From positions 5,270,001-5,334,000 of the forward strand of contig NC_063276.1 in NCBI RefSeq assembly GCF_910591885.1: 64,000 bases of DNA, read 5' to 3'. The DNA comes from Bombus terrestris (taxonomy: Eukaryota > Arthropoda > Insecta > Hymenoptera > Apidae). Made by a program: the position numbers and the translations under genes. Below are positions 55,501 through 64,000 of this stretch, piece after piece (within the stretch, counting starts at the first letter, position 1; each line of letters starts with the position of its first letter). The notes under the pieces are model-generated. The model made no database searches and had not been told where the DNA came from. It saw nothing but the letters and a program-made list of their open reading frames with translations.

Positions 55501-57668
55501 CTATTAGTATTATGAAAAACTGAGAATTTCAGTGTGCCAACTGGTGGCAAGAAATTGAACTACTGAAAGTAGGTTGAATATCCAAATAATCGCTAATGTT
55601 TAAATGGACACGTTGTGAAAAACGAGTGTCTTTATATTTGTTTTAATGCGTTTAAATTGATCGTTATGATAAGAGTCATATAATCATTTAACCAATTATA
55701 AAAATTTACGCATTGACATTTTCTCCTAGAAGAGATAAAACTAAAATACGTGGCCCGGTCAATTAATATATATAGAATCCAAAGAAGACTACCCATGAAA
55801 GCTATAAAGCCAATCATTATGTAGCTAACTATGGCGCTACCTCCTTTGGCTACATTAAAAAAGTAATTAAATGTAATCTTAAGAGTCGAATGATGGGAGA
55901 AAACAATTTGAAACCATGCACTGTAGCTACCTTTTAAAAAATAAAATACATTCGTTTACAATACTAAACGTGATACTAAACAAATTTCTTTGATGAGAAT
56001 CAATGACGCAGACGTACCGACGCAGATGTACAGTACAAAAAAACCCACTCGTCACACATACGTTTCCATCATTAGGAGCAAACGTGTTAATAATAGTAAT
56101 AATTTATTTCAGAACTAAGAAGTTGGTTGGAAAACTTGCATAAAGAACTTTAAATGACCACTCGGTTATTTAGTATTACACGTCGAACGACGAAAACCAC
56201 AACCAGTGGTTTTTCCTTATACTCTATATACTCTATAAACAAAGTCAGTTTAGTATTCCCATATTGGTGGAACAATTATAAATAATTTGATTAAAGTAAA
56301 GGATATTGTTATTGATATTGGTAGAATTAATTTCAAACTCTGTATTTAAGTATGTATTTCTAAATTTTCACATTGATTTTAAATATTGCATCATATGCAT
56401 TTTAAATAATGCGTATAGTCATAACGTGTCTCGTTACAGCGTCGCTAATGAAGTTTCAAAATGTTTCATATAACACACATAATATATCCGTAAAGATTTT
56501 TATGGTAAAGTATTCAAGTACATTTGTAAGCTCGAATAGCATCCTTTATTAATAAAGAACAGAATAAACTTTTATACAAAATAGTAAGTTCAATTCGGCG
56601 TCCATGCCAGATAAAGGTATCGCCGATGCATAATGCAGACACAGTTCTCGTACGTAATAAAACAACCTCGTAAGAGTAAACCGGTGTATTTTAATCAAAG
56701 TAATCTGAAGCAATTAGAAATCCCGTGATACTTGTTACAACTGTCTTATCAATTAGGTGCACGACTGTATCGTATGACATAAACAATTATTGCAAAACTG
56801 TTCTTAACGCACACAGTTCCATATTCTTTTCTATACTTACACTCTTCCATGCACATACACACTAATCCCTGTGTAAACAAACGGGGTGGATATCAGGAAT
56901 TTTCAGAACACTCACATTTCTTTCCGTTTTTGCTTCCTTTCTCTTTTCTTTTCTTTTTTCTCTGATCAAATTTTTCTCAAAAGTCTCAAGTACCTTTAAC
57001 TAGAGGGAAAAGCGAAGACAAAGAAGAAGGAGGAAAAAGACAGACAGGTAAGAGTGACAGAGATAAACGAAGCTTTATATCTTATCTGGGGAGAAGACTA
57101 ATAACTAAAAAGAGAGGAGATATATGCTGGGGCACGATCGATTTTTTGGTCAGTCGTTCGTTCACCATCGAGGGTCGTGCTTGAATCAAAAGCTTAGTTA
57201 TGAAGACTATAAGACGTTTTTAGTGCAACCTTCGTCTTTATTTCGTTCCAGAAGTATCTGCAATTCGTCGAATTTGAAAGTTGGAACTTTCATTTAAAAA
57301 GAGAAACTTGAAGGGAGAGGAACTTTATAAAGATCAATTATCGATCAATAATAAAAGGTAGAAGATTTTGTACGAGAAGGTGGAAGAATTTCGTGAGGGG
57401 ATAAAAAAGCAATACCCCCCGGTGGAAAGTCATCGCCAAAATTCGCTTGGGCGATAAAAACGGCGATCAAATACCACCGAGTGTTCACCAATGAGCGTGG
57501 CGTACGGTGGTTGCAGACGAGGACAAAACCGTGGAACACGAACAAGGAACAGAGAGTGCTGCACTTTGGCGACCGGGGTCCTCCAGAGTCCCGAATTCTC
57601 ACCGACACCACCTGACTTCATCACTTCACGTGAGACTAACGTACATCTCCGCAACGTAATCGCAAACC
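46587..57668. other. Intergenic region between the two SV2-like genes
   Basis: About 11 kb of AT-rich sequence without a supportable coding exon. The first part is presumably the 3' UTR of gene 1, including a 15-base T run near 46690. GC content rises again just before the second gene (57400-57670), where its promoter and 5' UTR should lie. Short open frames (up to 134 codons, at 48488-48892) show no domain and low-complexity composition. Confidence 0.5.
48918..48984. repeat. Recent 35-base tandem duplication
   Basis: A 32-base segment beginning agagagtaatgaaagataat is present twice, at 48918-48949 and 48953-48984, with no mismatch, separated by three bases. The identity points to a recent event or a possible length polymorphism. 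Confidence 0.85.
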
Positions 57669-60600
57669 ATGGGTAGGTTTTCATGGCGATTTAAAAAATA
57701 GAAAATACTATCGTATGATTATAACGATGAAGATGACGATAATAATGATCATGGTAGAATGAGACTAGTGGTTGTATACGTTTCTGATTCTGGATCTTTA
57801 GATCTTTAGATTCTTAGATTCTTAGATTCTTGAATATGTTTTAAAAATTTAACAAATATCAGTTTGTATTTTTATGGAATGAGTCGAATAAGAATAGCTA
57901 TGGCTTTAAGGGTGAGATTTTGGATTGCAGATTCTTTAATATTAATCTTTTTGTTTATGAGAATACTAAGAATTTGAGAAATATTAATTTGCTGTTCGTT
58001 TGGAATTATTTAATAATATTTCTATGGATTTTCTTCCATTTACTGATTTATTTTATACTTATATTTTCTTCTGGTTATTTTTTTTTTTTTTTTATTTGTT
58101 TGGAATTAGCTGGTGGAATTTTTATGAAATAAGTAAAATAAGAATAGTTACAAGTCTAAAAGTTGTTTTGGAATTAGAAATTGTAAGAATCACCACCAGC
58201 ATTTTTTAGAGGCTTTCTCCATCTTTCCAACAATTCCTTTATTTTCTGAAGTAGTTATTAGATAAAAAATTGCGATCAAATTTAGTGATGATTACTGACA
58301 TTAACAAACAATTATAAATCGAGTTTATTTTGATGGCTGACAGACTGAAAAATAAACTATTATTATTATTACCGACATTAACATAATCATTTATATCTAT
58401 AATAGTATATAATAGAATAGATAGATATTATCACCGTACATACATGTTTTACTGATTGCAATACAAGATAATATTATTGCGGTTTTTCTATCCCATTCTT
58501 AGTATCATTAATGTATTTGCTATCACTGCTTCGCTAGCGATACCATCATTACTAATCAACATATTGCTGTAGCTATTAATATAACATTACTCAACCACAG
58601 ATTTCTTTTTGATAGCAAAGGATAATCGTCTCGAAAGATTATGAAATATATTTATGATAAAAATCTTTGGATATTTAGATTAAAAAAATCAAAATAACGA
58701 ATTAAGTGACTTTAATCAAACATCATGTGTCTATATTAAAATATTTCCTATTAAAAATTTTTTATATAGTCGCATTTAATTGTTAATTGTCCATAATTAT
58801 TTTAATAATACTTGGAAAGATATAAATCATAATCTTTTATATCGCCGCTAACAACAAATTGCACTTTTCTATGTACCAAAAATCTCTTGAAACATTATAG
58901 GAATAATTTTGCATGATCTATTAATTGATCTGATAATTGTTCATTACTTCATATAATACTTTGTTCATTATCGTGAACACGTATCTACATGAAAATAAAA
59001 ATTTTGATATATTTTAATATATTTATCAAAAACATGTTTCCAATCATTATCGAATAAATTTTGCATTGCATGTTATCAATTATTTATTTTTTAATACGAT
59101 TTAACGTAAAACACTCCATTAAACTTTAGCAAGAATTCAATATTTAGCAAGTAAAAATAGCATTTGTAACGATCATCATCCAAGTAAACTTTGCACGATC
59201 TATCAAACATCAATTCTTTAAATATCTTACTCAACGTAAAAATTCCATGGCAAACACGTGTCCACGAAATATACTGATACACTGATACACTATCGCGATC
59301 TTTCCTCAAATAACAATAGAAAACATGATATTTTAAGAAGCTCATAAATCTTTTCGTCTTTGACAGGGCTCGACTTCTTGGCAGACGGAGGTGCCGATTT
59401 CGAGCATGCAATCACCGTAACAGGTAATCCATCCTCTTTTCCGTATTGATTAAGTATTAATAGTACATCATCGAAGAAAACCAAAGCTTTATCACAATAA
59501 CATTTGATTTTAATCAACAGGGATAGAAAATATCATTGCAAAACTGCGTTTGCAAAAATAATATTGATTACACTCATTTCTACGAATCAATGATTTCCTG
59601 ATACGGAATATACACGATTAATAATCATCAGTTTTGAGATGCAAATGAGAATTGAATTTATCACAATTTCTAATTAAGTAATCTTTTCTTCTAATTAAAT
59701 TTTTCGTTTAGTTAATTTGAGACTAAATTTGATGATAAGTATATCTAAACGTTGATTCTTAACATTTTAATTTAGACGTAAATGATTGGTAGTTTTATTT
59801 GAATAATGAGATTGTAAAATATAGAGGATATCTAGTTCAAGAGCATTGTTTGATTTACGTATTGTCTTTGCATAAATACAATTAACGTCAGCATCGAAAC
59901 CGGATCAAACTTGTTACTCTTCTTGAAAAATGCTGATTCACGCGGAAGAACGATATTCCTTTTGTCTCGATATAATTCTATTGTGATTATGATGAAAAAT
60001 TTCAATTATATATGAATCTTAATCAATTCTCATTTACAAATTGTAAAACTCGAATAGAAGATATTTATATTTTCATATTATCAATTGTTTCTTAAATTCT
60101 TAAATGAGAATTTATCTTTTTTAATCCGCAAATATAAATGTCTATTATTTTTAAATCGTACAACTAATCTTCGAATTACTTTCACCCTCTTGATCTCTGC
60201 AAAGTACAGCAATACGCATAAATTTATATTTCACGACAACTTTACATTATACACTGTATTATGATGATATACAAAGTATTCAAACTGGTAAGACTGTTAT
60301 TTAATTCCGGTACACCAGAAAAGTCTGTAATCTTTGATAACTCCAAGAACGAATTTATTGCCGCTATATAAATTCCTTTTGAGCCAACTACTCCCAAATA
60401 ATACAGGCTAGATAATTCGATTGGGATTCATTCTGGATTCTTTGATTAGTTATGTATACGAGTCTTCATGAAAAACAAAATGATAAACAAATATGGTCTT
60501 CGGAAAGTTGTAAAAATATAAATATGTTTCCTTATGCAATAAAAAATACAAGATTATTGTATTTTAAGAAACGTTACAAGGACCCTTACCAAAAGCAAAA

Positions 60601-63600
60601 AGGTAAATGATGCCATGTTCGATCGATGTTTCGAGTTCTTTGGCCACGTTCATTCACAAACATTCCAAATTCATTGTAGCAAAACGAGAATTCTACTCTT
60701 CCACGTACAAGAAAAATGTTTAAAACGCTAACTGGGAAATAGCTAGGCTATTATCTTCTTCCTCTGAATTCTGTAATATCACAAAATATTAATCATATGT
60801 AATTAATTAACACATACAGATACTAAATTGCAAGAAAATCTTAAATCTTGCAAAAGAAGTTAGTACTTACTTATTATACTTATTCATGCACTCTTCCTAA
60901 CTTCCCGACCTAGTAATAAAGTTTAAGGATTTCAACCAATTTTTCTTATCAGTCTGGCTCAAAGCCATGAAATCCAAACGTGGTGTTGGCCAACAAGTGG
61001 TCGATGAATTGGATTCTACTCTGAACATAAATGGTATGTCCGTCTTCGTTATTTCCATTACACCTGGATTAGTGATTGCATCTAATACAGTAAATCCATC
61101 CTTTTTGATTAAATCGATACGATGTATTGGTGCCATTCCGAGAGATGGCTGGTGATCGTAAGTACATAAACACGGTCCTTCCAGCCTAAGGTACTTTCTT
61201 TCCTAACAAGTATTCGAGCGGTCTGGGAGTTTCACCCAACTTTCCATCGGCATGCTATTGTTTTTACTTTCTACATCACATACATCCTATTATCAACGAT
61301 AATCACATATTAGTATAAAATATAGGATTGCACGGTTAAAATATTAAATATCATACCGTGTCGGGTTTATCCGGTTGATCTATAGCTAACGTTTGAACGC
61401 TTCCAGTCAATGACGATAAATTTTCGTCACTATTTGCCCAGCTTTTACCAAACTGCTTAGCAAAACCTCCGGGTAAACCGCAAGTGGCAGGTGCGGTAAC
61501 CATGCACTTTAAATGCGTCATTACTTGACATTCGTTGCAAATAGCTGCGCGTTTTCCAAAATGAATGGAATCCAAACATGTGAAGCATTTCCCAGCTCGC
61601 ATTGGTAGACCAACATCAAATCGATGTGGAATATGATGTCCAATTCTTTGCGGCGTCAAACGTTTAGATAATGAGGTAGTTGATGGTTCTGTGGTATAAT
61701 TCACGTTTTTTATATCGGGTGCTGAGGGAGACGATGGGGAGGTCCCCTAAGGTTCATCCTAAGAGTAGCATTCTTTGATTCTAGTGTAGTAACCCTCTGT
61801 TCCAGGCGTCGTAATAATTCTTTCAATGTACTCATTTTACACAAATTCTGCTCTTCTTCTTCTTCTTCGAGAAGGAGAGAGAATGCTGTAATCAAAATAT
61901 TGCTCACCTAAATTTAGAAAACCGGGGAATTATTTCAAGTCGAATTTTAAGCGTAATGTTAAAATTACGAGTCGTAAAATCTTGCAAATTTTTCGAGACA
62001 ACGACTGCTAATGATTATCTTATCTTTTATTCCATTATGCGTATCAGAAAAAAAGAAGAAAGTTGGAAACAAGTGTTGACTCTTAGAAGATTTAACAAAA
62101 GCTTACAGTATGAATCAAAGATCAAATAGTTTCTTGATTGCAACGATAAATCCTTTCCTTGTAACTTCTTTAAGATTTGAATAAATATTTATAAGATTAT
62201 ATTTTTCTTATCAGGATTCGGGAAATTTCATTACATGCTGTTGGCGGTTTGCGGTTTAATTTATATGGATACCGCCATTGGAGTCACGATACTTTCATTT
62301 GTATTACCAGCAGCACAATGCGACCTGGAAATGGATTCCACCGCGAAAGGCTGGCTAACAGCCTCACCAATGCTGGGTGAGTACCATAAAATCTATACAA
62401 AATTAATCTCTTTACGTATTTTTACTTTCTTCGCTTAATAAGTTTAGAATTCTTTAATTCAGATGGGAGAATTTTTTAGAGAATTTTAGAATTTGTACTG
62501 GGAAAGAATTTTTCCCACGATCAGTTTCCATGTTTTCCTAACAGGAAAATTTTTCAAACGATAAATTTCGATTTATTTTCGAAAGAAAATATTTTCCAAT
62601 CAATTTTTAACTTACGCTGGGACATTCATCAAAAATACTATTATACAATCCCCAAATTTATTTAATTTCCTGTCAGAAATATATAATTTTGATCTTTATC
62701 GAATGAAATTTCTTTAATATGAATGAATAGCCCCTTAAAAGGGAGCATATTAATCAGACTTGGTAATATAACATCTCTATTTCCTGGTGAATGGAGATGT
62801 CTGACTCATAACGAATAATTCTACTTAAACTTTTATCGCTCAGCGCTTAACACATGTGTATCACGTGGAAATTATTTTATTATCAGCAATAATCTATTAG
62901 GAAAGAACCAAAGTTAAGAAAACATATATTACTATTTCATACGTTTTTCGATTCTCTCATTCCTTTCTTTTACTCTAAACCATACGTTATAGAACTGGTT
63001 TAAAAATAGAAAACTAATTTTTACTTTCTTATTCATAGGGATGGTGATTGGTTCTTACATATGGGGGTGCCTGGCTGATACCAAAGGAAGGAAAGTTGTG
63101 TTAATCGCTACATTGTTAATGGATGGCATTGTTGGCATTGCTTCTTCCTTTGTCCAGTACTTTTGGGTTTTCCTGATATTCCGTTTCTTTAACGGTTTCG
63201 CGTAAGTGTATTGTAATTGAATGTTAAATCCTTCGTATCTTATGTTCCCCACCTCAGACACTTTTTATTTTTCTTTTCGTTTTGTTCCTATTTTTATTCT
63301 TTTATTTTATATATACAGCGTTACCGGAGCTATGGGAATTTGTTTTCCGTATTTAGGGGAGTTTCAGGCGACAAAATATCGCGAAAAATGTCTTTGTTGG
63401 ATGGAAATGTTCTGGACAGTCGGAGTCATAGTATTACCACGTGAGTCTCATCTTGTAATTTCATTTATACGTAACATTGAATAATATTAAATAACATTTA
63501 ATAACATAACATCTTAACATTGAATAAAGTAAATCTGTATGAACTTTCTCGAATAACAACAGCATCAATATGGTGCGAAGTGAAACTTGGATAATCCAAA

Positions 63601-64000
63601 TCAATTTCTTAGCTCGTCGTTCCATTCCAGATATTCTTCAACAAATACATTCTTCAACAAATAATTGTAATACGAAGTGGCGAGAAATTTGAATAATTTG
63701 AATTGTTCTCTTACAACGTACTACTTTATTCAAAGTATTAATGATTGAATAATCTAGACTGTTTTATTAATTCACCGTTCTATTAAAACTGTTAATCAGA
63801 TTTTTTAATCTAATTAGCTTTGTAATTTAATCGCCATTCTTTCTCTTCGTTTATTCAGTGATAGCATGGCTGATCATACCGATGAACTTCATGTACGTCT
63901 CGGACATGTTCTACTTTAAATCATGGAATCTCTTCGTAGCGCTGTGCGCTCTGCCCTCGATAATGTTGGGCCTGTGGTTGTTTGCATTCCCGGAGAGCCC
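57669..64000 (+). CDS. SV2-like major facilitator transporter, gene 2 (3' end outside window)
   Basis: Tandem paralogue of the preceding transporter. Exons: 57669-57672 (proposed), 59367-59423, 62215-62376, 63039-63201, 63319-63440, 63859-end of window. Exon 2 encodes LDFLADGGADFEHAITVTG, a conserved N-terminal segment of this family, and joins in phase to GFGKFHYML of helix 1. Exons 3, 4 and 5 have exactly the lengths and phases of those in gene 1 (162, 163, 122 nt). Exon 5 carries YLGEFQATKYREKCLCWMEM. The window cuts the protein in the segment FAFPES at helix 6. MFS motif A is intact here (WGCLADTKGRK). The start is inferred: AACCATGG followed by gtaggt gives a four-base coding exon whose G completes the first codon of exon 2 (ATG GGG CTC GAC). 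A different upstream first exon is possible. Confidence 0.85.
57793..57831. repeat. (CTTAGATT)n short tandem repeat
   Basis: About five imperfect 8-9 base units (gatctttagatctttagattcttagattc...) in intron 1 of SV2-like gene 2. Confidence 0.7.
60310..61885 (-). pseudogene. CIT: Citron Rho-interacting kinase relic (coiled coil, C1, PH and CNH remnants)
   Basis: Citron kinase is a cytokinesis kinase with kinase, coiled-coil, C1, PH and CNH domains. On the minus strand, in citron order, are: the end of a coiled coil (LKELLRRLEQRVTTLESKNA, exon from 61885); a C1 finger with all zinc ligands kept (IPHRFDVGLPMRAGKC...CNECQVMTHLKC...TCGLP, 61620-61480); a PH domain (ESWVKLPDRSNTC-stop-ERKYLRLEG... 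ESNSSTTCWPTPRLDF..KKNWLKSL, 61240-60897); and CNH pieces (CYNEFGMFVNERGQRTRNID, 60696-60590; YLGVVGSKGIYIAA, near 60400). Lesions: a frameshift near 61741-61752; a TAG at 61203-61205 where citron has Trp; loss of roughly the first half of CNH between PH and 60770; a TAA at 60720-60722 with a frame change; and a degraded segment around 60430-60510. Splice-like borders remain (ACG/gtatga, TG/gtaagg, tattacag), so it is not a processed copy. Kinase and most of the coiled coil are absent. It lies wholly in intron 2 of SV2-like gene 2. Confidence 0.85.

Noticed and set aside
57345..57684. Overlapping open frames on both strands before SV2-like gene 2
   Set aside because: The GC-rich promoter/5' UTR lowers stop frequency; no protein family recognised.
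59091..59517. Two minus-strand open frames over exon 2 of SV2-like gene 2
   Set aside because: They are antisense shadows of the small + strand exon at 59367-59423, which has proper splice sites and a conserved family sequence.
60310..61885. Functional citron kinase gene
   Set aside because: In-frame stops, frame changes, a deletion in the CNH region and absence of the kinase domain make an intact gene unlikely.
1..64000. CRISPR array, operons, tRNA or rRNA genes
   Set aside because: Eukaryotic window. No regular spacer-repeat array was seen, and no tRNA or rRNA gene could be recognised by eye; a covariance-model scan was not possible.

Overview
This window is AT-rich, intron-rich animal DNA. 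The gene set, short introns and a mariner-type terminal repeat suggest an insect, most likely a hymenopteran such as a bee; the species cannot be named from the sequence alone. Gene models were built by hand from GT-AG splice sites. For every complete model the exon lengths sum to a multiple of three, which supports them.

Left part (1-16 kb): a compact head-to-tail array on the + strand. It holds the 3' end of Vps13 (lipid-transfer protein), a lifeguard/TMBIM membrane protein, a NATD1-like small acetyltransferase, TTC21B/IFT139 (intraflagellar transport complex A), and an MDH1B-like malate dehydrogenase homologue that has lost its catalytic residues. Spacing falls to 102-156 bp between the last three coding regions. 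A perfect RFX/X-box-like palindrome lies upstream of the NATD1-TTC21B pair.

Middle (16.7-35.6 kb): an SLC45-type sugar transporter on the - strand, with one GC-AG intron, converges on the MDH1B-like gene. It is followed by about 15 kb with no convincing gene, only degenerate repeats, a long inverted repeat and a dimeric tandem repeat.

Right part (35.7-64 kb): two tandem + strand SV2-like major facilitator transporters. The first is complete (11 exons, 550 aa). The second runs off the right edge after at least five shared-architecture exons. Corresponding exons 3-5 have identical lengths (162, 163, 122 nt) and phases, so they are tandem duplicates. Introns of the first gene hold an ~80-bp mariner relic and a diverged direct duplication.

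The most striking find is in intron 2 of the second SV2-like gene. On the opposite strand lies a decayed, intron-containing relic of the C-terminal half of citron Rho-interacting kinase (coiled coil, C1 zinc finger, PH, CNH). It has frameshifts, in-frame stops and an internal deletion: an unprocessed nested pseudogene.
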